Assembly (NCBI RefSeq): GCF_034670185.1 | Contig: NZ_JAXMNY010000004.1 | Location: 1 to 64,000, forward strand | Length of the DNA: 64,000 bases | From: Nisaea sp. | GTDB lineage: Bacteria; Pseudomonadota; Alphaproteobacteria; Thalassobaculales; Thalassobaculaceae | Reading direction: 5' to 3' | In this document: piece by piece, positions 8,590 through 17,004 of the stretch | Layout of the letters: each line of letters opens with the position of its first letter | How positions within the stretch are numbered: position 1 is the first letter of the stretch | Position numbers and translations under genes: made by a program | Notes under the pieces: model-generated | Told to the model about the DNA's origin: nothing | The model's database searches: none | The model's input: the letters and a program-made list of their open reading frames with translations, nothing else

Positions 8590-9234
8590 ATGTCGCCTTA
8601 TGACAACGCACTGCGCGCAGAGGCCGCGGCGGACCACGATGTCGACGTTAAGGTCGGCGGACCACGCCCCTCGCGCGAAGACGCGGAAGCGGCGGTTCGT
8701 ACTCTGATCGAATGGGCCGGGGACGACCCGGACCGGGAAGGGTTGCTGGAGACGCCGGCACGCGTCGTGCGCTCTTACGAAGAACTGTTCAAGGGGTATG
8801 ACAGCGATCCACGGGTCTATCTCGAGCGCATTTTCGAGGAGACCGAGGATTATCACGAGATGGTCCTGTTGAAGAATATCCGCATGGAATCCCATTGCGA
8901 GCATCACATGCTGCCGGTCATCGGCCGGGTTTCAATCGCCTATATGCCGAACAACCGCGTGGTCGGCGTCAGCAAGCTGGCCAGGGTCGTCGAGACTTTT
9001 GCAAAGCGGCTGCAGATCCAGGAAAAAATGACCGCGCAGGTCGCCAATACGATCCAGGATGTGCTTCAGCCCAAGGGCGTTGCCGTCATGGTCGAGGCGG
9101 AACATCAGTGCATGACCACCCGTGGTGTGTGCAAGCCAGGCGCCAGTATGGTCACCAAGACGTTGACCGGCTGCTTCAAGGAGGATGCCGAGCTTCGCAA
9201 GGAATTCTTCGACCTGGTTACGAAAGGCAACTGA
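8590..9234 (+). CDS. folE: GTP cyclohydrolase I
   Basis: Converts GTP to 7,8-dihydroneopterin triphosphate, the first step of tetrahydrofolate (and often queuosine) synthesis. The 214-residue protein shows the zinc and catalytic signature MESHCEHHMLP (Cys103, His106), VVGVSKLARVVE, and the second Cys174 in EHQCMTTRGV. GSM-type residues near CKPGASMVT follow. GAGAAGGAA lies upstream of the ATG. The gene ends just before its own hairpin terminator, so it is probably expressed alone. Confidence 0.97.
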   Translation: MSPYDNALRAEAAADHDVDVKVGGPRPSREDAEAAVRTLIEWAGDDPDREGLLETPARVVRSYEELFKGYDSDPRVYLERIFEETEDYHEMVLLKNIRMESHCEHHMLPVIGRVSIAYMPNNRVVGVSKLARVVETFAKRLQIQEKMTAQVANTIQDVLQPKGVAVMVEAEHQCMTTRGVCKPGASMVTKTLTGCFKEDAELRKEFFDLVTKGN

Positions 9235-9262
9235 CCACTTCATAACCGGGACCGGAACATCG

Positions 9263-9292
9263 GGGGCGCGGCCACTGGGCAGCGCCCCTTTT
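9263..9292 (+). terminator. Rho-independent terminator of folE
   Basis: Stem GGGGCGC / GCGCCCC (9263-9269 and 9282-9288) with a 12-base loop containing a small inner GCC/GGC pairing. It is followed by TTTT on the plus strand, about 30 bases past folE. Confidence 0.75.
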
Positions 9293-9329
9293 CCGTTTCG
9301 GTACTGGACATCGGGCTCCAGCCAGTCCA

Positions 9330-10820
9330 ATGATCCCCGCTCTGTGCAAATGGATTTGGAGCGCGGACTTGGTCGCCATTGGTCCGGTCCTTCACATCGT
9401 CGGTCTTCTCATGTCGATCATGGCCGTGGCCATGTTGCTGCCGGCCGGTGTGGATCTCATCGTCGGCAACTCCGACTGGGAAGTTTTCACCGGCGCGTCC
9501 GCGTTGTCCCTCTTCATCGGCGTTTCGATGATGTTGAGCACGTCGAGTCCATCGGTAACCAATCTGAGCCTCCGCCAGGCGTTCCTTCTGACCACGCTCA
9601 GCTGGCTGACGATCGCAACAGTCGCCGCACTGCCGTTTGCCTTCTCCCAGCTCGACATGACTGTCGCCGATGCTTTCTTCGAGAGCATGTCGGGTGTGAC
9701 CACCACCGGTGCGACCGTTATCGTCGGGCTCGATCACGCACCACCGGGAATCCTGCTCTGGCGCGCCCTGCTGCAGTGGCTCGGCGGCATCGGTATTATC
9801 GTCATGGCCCTGGCCGTGCTGCCGATGTTGAGCGTCGGCGGCATGCAGCTGTTTCAGACCGAAGCGTTCGATGCGCCGGACAAGGTGGTGCCTCGCGCGG
9901 CGCAGCTGGCAGGCGGGATCAGCGGCATCTATCTGGCCTTCACCGCAATATGTGCGACCGCACTCTGGATCGCCGGCCTCCCGGGCTTCGACGCAATCAC
10001 CCACGCCATGGCAACGATCGCGACAGGCGGCTATTCGACCCGCGACGATTCCATCGGGCACTATGATAGCGCCCTTGTGGACTGGATCGTCTTTGTTGGC
10101 ATGATCGCGGGCAGCCTGCCATTCGTCTACTACCTGCGAATGATGCGCGGATCGCTCCGCCCGCTGTTCCAGGACAGCCAGGTGAAGTGGTTTCTCGCCA
10201 TCGTGGCAATCGTGGTCTCCGCCGTCTCGCTGTGGAACTGGCATGTGCTTGATTTCGCGCCGATGCAGGCGCTGCGGTATGCCGCCTTCAACATGGTCTC
10301 GGTGATGACCGGGACCGGGTTTACCACGACCGATTACGGAAACTGGGGAGGCTTCCCGGTCACCGTCGTCATGTGCCTGATGTTTGTCGGCGGATGCGCC
10401 GGATCGACGACCTGCGGCATCAAGATCTTCCGGATCCAGGTCCTCTATGCCACCGCACAGGTCCAGATCGAGCGGTTGCTGCGCCCGCACGGCGTTTTCA
10501 TCCCCTACTACAACCGCAAACCGATCCCGGAAACGGTCTCGGAATCGGTGATGGGTTTTTTCTTCCTCTACATGCTGTGTTTCGCGGCGTTGGCGGCCCT
10601 GCTTTCCTTCATCGGCCTCGACTTCATCACCGCGGTCTCGGGGGCCGCAACCGCGATCAGCAATGTTGGCCCCGGCCTCGGCCCGATCATTGGGCCGGCG
10701 GGGAATTTCGACTCTCTGCCCGACAGTGCAAAATGGCTCTTGTCATTCGGCATGCTGCTCGGCAGGTTGGAGCTGTTCACCGTCCTGGTGATGCTCTCTC
10801 CCTCCTTCTGGCGCCGCTAG
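9330..10820 (+). CDS. trkH: TrkH family potassium uptake protein (K+ channel-like membrane subunit)
   Basis: 496-residue inner-membrane protein of the Trk/Ktr/HKT superfamily. Four M-P-M repeats are visible through their filter loops: SGVTTTGAT, ATIATGGYST, TGTGFTTTDY and ISNVGPGLG. Each carries the single filter Gly typical of this family. GRLELFTVLVM near the C-terminus matches the conserved TrkH end. Most members need the cytosolic NAD-binding TrkA subunit, which is not encoded nearby. The first Met lacks a strong ribosome site, so a slightly later start is possible. Confidence 0.93.
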   Translation: MIPALCKWIWSADLVAIGPVLHIVGLLMSIMAVAMLLPAGVDLIVGNSDWEVFTGASALSLFIGVSMMLSTSSPSVTNLSLRQAFLLTTLSWLTIATVAALPFAFSQLDMTVADAFFESMSGVTTTGATVIVGLDHAPPGILLWRALLQWLGGIGIIVMALAVLPMLSVGGMQLFQTEAFDAPDKVVPRAAQLAGGISGIYLAFTAICATALWIAGLPGFDAITHAMATIATGGYSTRDDSIGHYDSALVDWIVFVGMIAGSLPFVYYLRMMRGSLRPLFQDSQVKWFLAIVAIVVSAVSLWNWHVLDFAPMQALRYAAFNMVSVMTGTGFTTTDYGNWGGFPVTVVMCLMFVGGCAGSTTCGIKIFRIQVLYATAQVQIERLLRPHGVFIPYYNRKPIPETVSESVMGFFFLYMLCFAALAALLSFIGLDFITAVSGAATAISNVGPGLGPIIGPAGNFDSLPDSAKWLLSFGMLLGRLELFTVLVMLSPSFWRR

Positions 10821-10845
10821 GCGCTGCCCGGAAAGGTATCGCGAC

Positions 10846-12015
10846 ATGAGCGAGATGCTCGCCCAATCCATTTCCATGCTCGACCGCCTGGTCGCTTTCG
10901 ACACCACGTCCCGTCTGTCCAATCTCGCGCTGATCGACTTCGCGCGGGACTATCTGGAAGGCCACGGCATTCCGACGCGGACGACCTTCAACGAGGACAA
11001 GACCAAAGCCAACCTCTGGGCCACCATCGGCCCGGAAGACAAGGGCGGCGTCGTGCTCTCCGGTCACGTCGACGTGGTTCCGGTCGACGGCCAGGACTGG
11101 AGTGCCGAGCCATTCACCATGTGGGAAGCCGACAAGAAGCTGTTCGGACGCGGCACCGCCGACATGAAGGGTTTTTGCGCCATCGCGCTGGCCATGGCGC
11201 CGGAAATGAAAAAGCGCGGCCTGAAGACACCGATCCATCTCGCGTTTTCCTACGATGAAGAGGTCGGCTGCATTGGCGTGCGCGGCCTGATCAAGGACAT
11301 GACGGAGAATCTGCCACTGCCGATCGCCGTCGTGGTCGGCGAGCCGACCGGCATGAAGATCATCGGCGGCAACAAGGGTAGCCGTAGCCTGATGGTCACC
11401 GTGCGTGGTGTCCCGGGCCATTCCAGTGAGCCACACCGCGGCGCCAACTCCATCATGTTCGCTGCCCGAATCATCAACCTGCTGGAACAGATCCAGGCAG
11501 AGCTCCAAAAAAACTCCCATGAGGACAGCCAGTTCGACCCGCCCTACACCACAATCGACCTCGGCATCATCGAAGGCGGCACCGCGCATAACATCATCCC
11601 GGAATTCACCAAGTTCCGCTGGGGCATGCGGCTGCATCCAGGTGATGACGGCGAAGCCATTGAGCAGCGCGTCCGCGATTATATCGAGAGCGAGCTGAAC
11701 CCGGCCCTCAAGGCTGTATCGCCTGAAGCAGGCGTCACCATGGAGCTGGTCAACGACGTGCCGCCGCTCGTACCGGACACGGAATCCGCTGCCGAAGACC
11801 TGATCCGCCACCTGACCGGCCTCAACCAGTCTGGCGCGGTGTCCTTCGGCACTGAGGCTGGCTTCTTCCAGCAAGCCGGCGTCCCGGGCGTGATCTTCGG
11901 CCCCGGCTATATCCAGCAAGCGCACCAGCCGGACGAGTTTATCGAGATCTCACAGGTCCAGGAATGCGTCGAGTTCATGGCCAAACTGACGGACTGGGCC
12001 GCTCAAAACGGCTAA
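10846..12015 (+). CDS. argE: acetylornithine deacetylase (M20 family)
   Basis: 389-residue M20 metallohydrolase, closest in pattern to alphaproteobacterial ArgE, which hydrolyses N2-acetylornithine to ornithine in arginine synthesis. The two-metal site is complete: SGHVDVVP (His74, Asp76), GRGTADMKG (Asp106), SYDEEVGC (catalytic Glu138 and metal Glu139), and the dimerisation-domain histidine in VPGHSSEP. AAAGG precedes the ATG. No other arginine gene is nearby, so related M20 activities on other N-acyl amino acids are not excluded. Confidence 0.85.
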   Translation: MSEMLAQSISMLDRLVAFDTTSRLSNLALIDFARDYLEGHGIPTRTTFNEDKTKANLWATIGPEDKGGVVLSGHVDVVPVDGQDWSAEPFTMWEADKKLFGRGTADMKGFCAIALAMAPEMKKRGLKTPIHLAFSYDEEVGCIGVRGLIKDMTENLPLPIAVVVGEPTGMKIIGGNKGSRSLMVTVRGVPGHSSEPHRGANSIMFAARIINLLEQIQAELQKNSHEDSQFDPPYTTIDLGIIEGGTAHNIIPEFTKFRWGMRLHPGDDGEAIEQRVRDYIESELNPALKAVSPEAGVTMELVNDVPPLVPDTESAAEDLIRHLTGLNQSGAVSFGTEAGFFQQAGVPGVIFGPGYIQQAHQPDEFIEISQVQECVEFMAKLTDWAAQNG

Positions 12016-12085
12016 GCCGGAACGGCTCTCACGCCAGTCACCACCTTGACCGCGTCGCCAACCGGTGAGACGGTTCGCGACAGTT

Positions 12086-12114
12086 AAAAAAACGTCCGGC
12101 ACCGAAACCGGACG
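12086..12114 (-). terminator. terminator-like hairpin pointing left, with no matching leftward gene
   Basis: CGTCCGG / CCGGACG (12093-12099 and 12108-12114) with an 8-base loop. On the minus strand it is followed by seven T residues. All genes around it run rightward, so it may block antisense transcription or be a leader structure for the dehydratase mRNA. Confidence 0.55.
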
Positions 12115-12138
12115 ATGGTCAAGGGGGAGACCGGCATA

Positions 12139-13887
12139 ATGGCCGAGGACAATTCGAACAAGGACGATCCGAACAAAGGCAAGCGACGCTCGTCCGACTG
12201 GTATGGCAAAGCCGACAAGGATGGCTGGGCGCACCGTTCCTGGATGAAGAACCGGGGCATTCCCGCCGATATGTTCGACGGACGCCCGGTGATCGGCATC
12301 TGCAACACCTGGTCCGAGTTCAATCCTTGCAACGCCCATTTCCGCGATATCGCGGAGCGGGTGAAGCGCGGGGTCTATGAGGCGGGCGGCATGCCCGTCG
12401 AATTCCCGGTCTTTTCCACCTCCGAAAGCCAGCTCCGCCCGACGGCAATGCTTTACCGCAACCTGGCCTCTATGGATGTCGAAGAAGCGATCCGCGGCCT
12501 GCCGATGGACGGCGTCGTACTGCTGGTTGGCTGCGACAAGACCACGCCCTCGCTGATGATGGGCGCGGCAAGCTGCGATCTCCCCACCATCACGGTTTCC
12601 GGCGGCCCGATGCTGAACGGCCACTATCGCGGCGAGCTGGTCGGCAGCGGTACCCATGTCTGGAAATTCTCCGAGATGGTCCGCGCCGGCGAGATGACGC
12701 TGCAGGATTTCATGGATGCCGAGCAGGACGGCGCCCGTTCCGCCGGCCACTGCATGACCATGGGCACCGCCTCCACCATGGCCTCCATGGTGGAATCCCT
12801 AGGCGCCGGCTTGCCGCACAATGCGGCCATCCCCGCTGTTGATTCCAGACGCAATGTACTGTCCCAGATGGCCGGGCGCCGAATTGTCGAGATGGTACGC
12901 CAAGACATCAGAATGTCGGACGTGCTGAAGCGCGAGAATTTCGAAAACGCCATCATGGTGAATGGCGCGATCGGCGGCTCCACGAATGCCGTGGTCCATC
13001 TGCTCGCCCTCGCCGGACGAATGGGCATCGACATCACACTGGACGATTGGGACCGGCTCGGCCGGGACGTGCCCTGCCTGCTCAACCTGATGCCGTCCGG
13101 CGAATTCCTGATGGAGGATTTCTTCTATGCCGGCGGTCTGCCCGCGATCATCCGCGAGCTGGAAGGTTTCATCCACAAGGACGCGCTGACGGTCAACGGC
13201 CGGACGATTTGGGAAAACAACAAGGACGCGGAATGCTGGAACCGGGAGGTTATCTTCCCGCTCGACAAGCCGTTCAAGCCGAATGGCGGCATTGCCGTCC
13301 TGCGCGGCAACCTTGCTCCCGACGGCGCCATCATCAAGCCATCCGCCGCCTCGCCGGAACTTATGAAGCATCGCGGCCGGGCCGTGGTGTTCGAGACCAT
13401 CGAGGATTACAAGGAGAAGATCGACGATCCGAGCCTCGATATCGACGAGACCTGCATCATGGTGCTGAAAAACTGCGGCCCGAAGGGATATCCGGGCATG
13501 GCGGAAGTCGGCAACATGGGTTTGCCGCCGAAAGTCCTGAAGAAAGGCATCACGGACATGATCCGGATTTCCGATGCCCGGATGAGCGGGACCGCCTATG
13601 GCACGGTGATCCTGCATTCGGCACCGGAAGCCGCTGCAGGCGGGCCACTCGCCTTCGTTCAGAACGGTGACATGATCGAGGTCGATGTCGATGCACGGCG
13701 CATGCATCTCGATGTTTCAGACGAAGAGATGGAGCGTCGGCGGGCCGCCTGGCCCGGGTTCGAATCGCCCTATGACAGGGGCTACTCCAAACTCTACGTT
13801 GAACATGTGGAGCAGGCCGACAAAGGGGCGGATCTGGATTTCCTCGTCGGTCGCAGCGGAACGCCGGTCATGCGCGAGTCGCATTAA
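12139..13887 (+). CDS. IlvD/EDD family sugar-acid dehydratase (L-arabinonate dehydratase-like)
   Basis: 582-residue Fe-S dehydratase of the IlvD/EDD family. Cluster and active-site cysteines are visible in CNTWSEFNPCN, VGCDKTTPS and GHCMTMGTAST, and the family motif MVNGAIGGSTNA follows. The C-terminal part (GPKGYPGMAEVG, ISDARMSGTAYG) is complete. Length and the long FNPCNAHFRD region resemble pentonate/sugar-acid dehydratases (L-arabinonate, D-xylonate type) more than branched-chain IlvD, but the substrate is inferred. GGGGGAGA eight bases before the ATG at 12139 fixes the start. A leftward terminator-like hairpin lies just upstream. Confidence 0.85.
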   Translation: MAEDNSNKDDPNKGKRRSSDWYGKADKDGWAHRSWMKNRGIPADMFDGRPVIGICNTWSEFNPCNAHFRDIAERVKRGVYEAGGMPVEFPVFSTSESQLRPTAMLYRNLASMDVEEAIRGLPMDGVVLLVGCDKTTPSLMMGAASCDLPTITVSGGPMLNGHYRGELVGSGTHVWKFSEMVRAGEMTLQDFMDAEQDGARSAGHCMTMGTASTMASMVESLGAGLPHNAAIPAVDSRRNVLSQMAGRRIVEMVRQDIRMSDVLKRENFENAIMVNGAIGGSTNAVVHLLALAGRMGIDITLDDWDRLGRDVPCLLNLMPSGEFLMEDFFYAGGLPAIIRELEGFIHKDALTVNGRTIWENNKDAECWNREVIFPLDKPFKPNGGIAVLRGNLAPDGAIIKPSAASPELMKHRGRAVVFETIEDYKEKIDDPSLDIDETCIMVLKNCGPKGYPGMAEVGNMGLPPKVLKKGITDMIRISDARMSGTAYGTVILHSAPEAAAGGPLAFVQNGDMIEVDVDARRMHLDVSDEEMERRRAAWPGFESPYDRGYSKLYVEHVEQADKGADLDFLVGRSGTPVMRESH

Positions 13888-14065
13888 TAAAAATTTCTGA
13901 CTTCAGTGCGTGCATGATGGCTGCGTTATAATACGAAAGTATGCAATGATTGATGAATAATCATTCTGTAGCGCGTCGGCATGCATCGCACCGAAATCGA
14001 AGACAAGAACACTCTAATGCGGCGGCGTCGTTACCATAAATTGATGGCAAACGGCGCGTATAGGC

Positions 14066-14815
14066 ATGAAAAAGACGCATATACCGGATGAATCCCGCAT
14101 TTCGGATGCTCCGGAAACAGAGGTAACGCCTCACGACGACAAGGAATTCCTGACCGACATTGCGCATGAAATGCGCAATGCGCTGAGTGCGCTTCGGGCT
14201 TACACGCATCTCCTGAAGGTCGAGAAGCACGGACCGCACAGCCACCCGCAATATCAACGCTATTCCACCGTGGCCCATGATGCTGCCGAAGCCCTCGTAC
14301 GCATCTGCGACCGGTTGCTAGACAGAGATGAGACGGGAGCACCGGGTCCTGTTTCACCGACGGATGCGACAGCAGTCTCCAAAAACACCGCCGAACGCTA
14401 TATGGCACTGGCGGGAGAGAAAAACATCTCTCTTTATGTCCAGTTCGAGCCGGGTTTTCCGTCTCTGCCAATCCCCCAGGCAATCCTTGAAGATGTACTC
14501 GGTAATCTGATCACGAATGCAATCAAGTTCACTCCATCGGGCGGAACCGTTGCGGTGATCGGCAAGTGCGATCCAAAATCCGGTGCCGCTATCATGGTGA
14601 TCCGCGATACCGGCACGGGGATGTCACCCGAGAAGCTCTCGGAAGTTCTCCAGTTTCTGCCGGTCAAACCGGCGGAAGGTTCGGATGGAGAGCTTGGGAC
14701 CGGCCGCGGGCTGTCGATCATGAAGAGCCAGCTCGCCCCCTATGGCGTGGATATCGAAATCAGGAGCAATCCTAATTTCGGCACCTCCGTCGCGCTTGTC
14801 TTCCAGAACGATTAG
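14066..14815 (+). CDS. soluble sensor histidine kinase without a sensor domain
   Basis: 249 residues: a HisKA dimerisation and phosphoacceptor helix (FLTDIAHEMRNAL, phospho-His 34) followed by a HATPase domain with N box (around LGNLITNAIKF, 145-155), G1 DTGTGM (181-186) and G2 GTGRGLSI (211-218). There is no transmembrane segment and no PAS, GAF or HAMP region; only about 25 N-terminal residues precede the kinase core. No response regulator is adjacent. It therefore probably acts in the cytosol with a partner encoded elsewhere, possibly sensing through protein contact. A TTATAAT hexamer at 13926-13932 is a possible -10 element. Confidence 0.88.
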   Translation: MKKTHIPDESRISDAPETEVTPHDDKEFLTDIAHEMRNALSALRAYTHLLKVEKHGPHSHPQYQRYSTVAHDAAEALVRICDRLLDRDETGAPGPVSPTDATAVSKNTAERYMALAGEKNISLYVQFEPGFPSLPIPQAILEDVLGNLITNAIKFTPSGGTVAVIGKCDPKSGAAIMVIRDTGTGMSPEKLSEVLQFLPVKPAEGSDGELGTGRGLSIMKSQLAPYGVDIEIRSNPNFGTSVALVFQND

Positions 14816-14824
14816 CGGCCCTTA

Positions 14825-16093
14825 TCAGGGCATTGCCGCCAGCGCCTTGGCAAAAAAGTCCGGGCCGCCAAAGTTACCGGACTTGAGCGCCAGCGCGATG
14901 GGCTCGTCGCCCAGTGAAACTGTCGCCGGGACTCCGGGGTCGATCTGCGCGCCGATGCGGAGTCCAGCGACGCCCAGCGCGGAAACAACAGCACCGGAAG
15001 TCTCACCGCCCGCCACCACAAGGCGCCGAACCCCCGACGCAACCAGTCCTGTCGCAATCGCGGCCATCGCCTCTTCGATCAGCGCGCCAGCCTCCGCACG
15101 GCCCAGACGATCCTGTATGGCACGTACCGTCTCCGCCGGCTGGCTGGCATAAACCAGCACCGGGCCCGCCGGAATCTTCTCTCGCGCCCAGTCGAGTACT
15201 TCCTGAACCACATTCTCGCCATCCGCCAGGCGCAGCGGGTCAATGCCAACGGATGGATGATCCGCCTTGAACCGGTCGATCTGCCCGAGCGTCGCAACGG
15301 AACAGCTCCCGGCGAGCACCGCAGCATGACCAGAAACCGCTGGAACAGCATCCGCGCCGCCGGTTTCGCCCAACAGCCCCTGCCGCCGGTAGTTCTCCGG
15401 AAGTCCCAGGGCGATTCCTGAGCCACCGGTAATCAACGCAAGGTCAGACAGAGAACAACCAATTGAAAATAAATGACTATCCAGAACCGCATCGACGATA
15501 GAGATGCCACCGCCAGTCGATTTCAACGCTTCTATTTCAGCCGAGATGGCGTCCGTACCAGCTTCCACGGTAGCGAATTGGATCAATTTAACTGGTTTTT
15601 TAGTTTGTCGTTGCAGGACCGACACGAGATTGCTGTCGGTCATCGGCGTCAGAGGATGATTTCGCATTGGACTGTCGGAAAGAAGCTGGTCGCCGACGAA
15701 CAGATGACCCTTGAAAATCGTCCGCCCCGTCTCAGGGAAGGCCGGACAGGCAATCGTGAAGTCCGTCCCAAGATCGGCCATCAGCGCATCCGTCACCGGA
15801 CCGATATTGCCCTCGTCGGTCGAATCGAAGGTGGAGCAATACTTGAAGAAATACTGCCGGCAGCCCGCATCTTGCAGCCATTTCAGCGCGGCGCGTGACT
15901 GAGCGACGGCCTCCTCTGCCGGGTTGGTCCGCGACTTCAGGGCGACGACGATGGCATCGGCCTCGGGAACAACCGTGTTCTCATCGGGGACACCGATCAG
16001 CTGCACGGTCCGCATGCCTCCGCGTACAAGCATGTTCGCGAGGTCCGTGGCTCCGGTAAAATCATCTGCGATGCAGCCAAGAATAGGCGCCAT
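14825..16093 (-). CDS. otnK: four-carbon acid sugar kinase (3-oxo-tetronate kinase type)
   Basis: 422 residues of the DUF1537 (OtnK/DtnK) kinase family, which phosphorylates 3-oxo-tetronate or threonate/erythronate with ATP. The N-terminal IADDFTGATDLA motif and the C-terminal VAGGETSGAVVSALG nucleotide region are both clear; KYCSTFDST and PETGRTIFKGHLF also fit. The ATG at 16093 has AAGGGAGA upstream; an in-frame extension further upstream is not family-like. It diverges from otnI-denD across 131 bases, which strongly suggests a shared four-carbon acid pathway. Confidence 0.88.
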   Translation of the reverse strand: MAPILGCIADDFTGATDLANMLVRGGMRTVQLIGVPDENTVVPEADAIVVALKSRTNPAEEAVAQSRAALKWLQDAGCRQYFFKYCSTFDSTDEGNIGPVTDALMADLGTDFTIACPAFPETGRTIFKGHLFVGDQLLSDSPMRNHPLTPMTDSNLVSVLQRQTKKPVKLIQFATVEAGTDAISAEIEALKSTGGGISIVDAVLDSHLFSIGCSLSDLALITGGSGIALGLPENYRRQGLLGETGGADAVPAVSGHAAVLAGSCSVATLGQIDRFKADHPSVGIDPLRLADGENVVQEVLDWAREKIPAGPVLVYASQPAETVRAIQDRLGRAEAGALIEEAMAAIATGLVASGVRRLVVAGGETSGAVVSALGVAGLRIGAQIDPGVPATVSLGDEPIALALKSGNFGGPDFFAKALAAMP

Positions 16094-16168
16094 AATCGCA
16101 TGTCTCCCTTGGAAAATCAGTTTCTGGATCGGGCAGAGCAGTCTGCTGTAGGCTGCCTCTCCAATCAA

Positions 16169-16210
16169 GCGCGGGTCCGCGCAACAACCGGCAATTTCAA
16201 GGACCGGCAA
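16169..16210. promoter_or_regulatory. candidate operator in the otnK / otnI-denD divergent region
   Basis: A 14-base perfect palindrome GCGCGG-GT-CCGCGC (16169-16182) is followed by two direct copies of ACCGGCAA (16187-16194 and 16203-16210, 16 bases apart). The position between two divergent transcripts suits a shared regulator; the regulator itself is not in the window. Confidence 0.4.
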
Positions 16211-16224
16211 CCAAGGGGGTGTTC

Positions 16225-17004
16225 ATGCCAAAGCTGGCAGCCAATTTATCCATGATGTTCCAGGAGCATGCGTTTCTCGACCGGTTCCAGGCCGCGGCCG
16301 ATGCCGGCTTCAAGGGCGTCGAGTTCCTGTTCCCATATGATTTTCCGGCTGAAACAATCCGGGCACGCCTCAAGGAGGCTGGCCTCGAACAGGCGCTTTT
16401 CAACTTGCCGCCGGGCGACTGGGAGGCTGGCGATCGCGGTTTCGCGGCGATTCCCGGACGGGAAGACAGTTTCGGCGAGGCGCTGGAACTGGCGCTCGAT
16501 TATGCCGAGGCCCTCGACTGCCCGCGTCTGCATGTGATGAGCGGCATGGTGCCCGACGGCGTCTCCCGCGAGGCATGCACGGAAACCCTGACAGCCAATC
16601 TGCGAAAGGCTGCGCCGATCGCGGCCGCACGCGGCAAGACCCTGATCATCGAGCCAATCAACAACATCGATATGCCTGGCTATTTCCTGAACTATCAGGC
16701 TCAGGCCAAGTCGATCCTGCAAGCCGTCGGTGCCGATAATGTCCGGCTGCAGTTCGATCTCTATCACTGCCAGATCATGGAAGGGAATCTCGCGGTCCAC
16801 ATGCAGGATTATCTCGACCTGATCGAGCATATCCAGATCGCGGGCGTCCCGGGTCGGCACGAGCCCGATATTGGCGAGATCAACTATCGTTACCTGTTCG
16901 ATCTGATGGACGAGCTTGGCTATGACGGCTGGGTCGGCTGCGAATACCGGCCAGAAGCCGGGACCATCGACGGTCTCGGATGGAAGAAGGAGTGGTCCCT
17001 ATGA
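16225..17004 (+). CDS. otnI: 2-oxo-tetronate isomerase (hydroxypyruvate isomerase family)
   Basis: 259-residue TIM-barrel protein of the Hyi/OtnI family, which interconverts 2-oxo- and 3-oxo-tetronate (or hydroxypyruvate and tartronate semialdehyde). Family motifs include LAANLSMMFQEHAFLDRF, GVEFLFPYD, the metal-site Glu in LIIEPINNIDMPGY, QFDLYHCQIMEG, and the C-terminal GCEYRP. ATG 16225 has AAGGGGG upstream at correct spacing; the GTG six bases earlier does not. Its TGA overlaps the ATG of denD, so the dehydrogenase and isomerase are coupled. Hydroxypyruvate isomerase activity cannot be ruled out by sequence alone. Confidence 0.87.
   Translation: MPKLAANLSMMFQEHAFLDRFQAAADAGFKGVEFLFPYDFPAETIRARLKEAGLEQALFNLPPGDWEAGDRGFAAIPGREDSFGEALELALDYAEALDCPRLHVMSGMVPDGVSREACTETLTANLRKAAPIAAARGKTLIIEPINNIDMPGYFLNYQAQAKSILQAVGADNVRLQFDLYHCQIMEGNLAVHMQDYLDLIEHIQIAGVPGRHEPDIGEINYRYLFDLMDELGYDGWVGCEYRPEAGTIDGLGWKKEWSL

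Noticed and set aside
8500..8590. Weak AGGGCG/CGCCCT inverted repeat before folE
   Set aside because: Six-base stem with a 20-base loop and no T-run; too weak to call a terminator or riboswitch.
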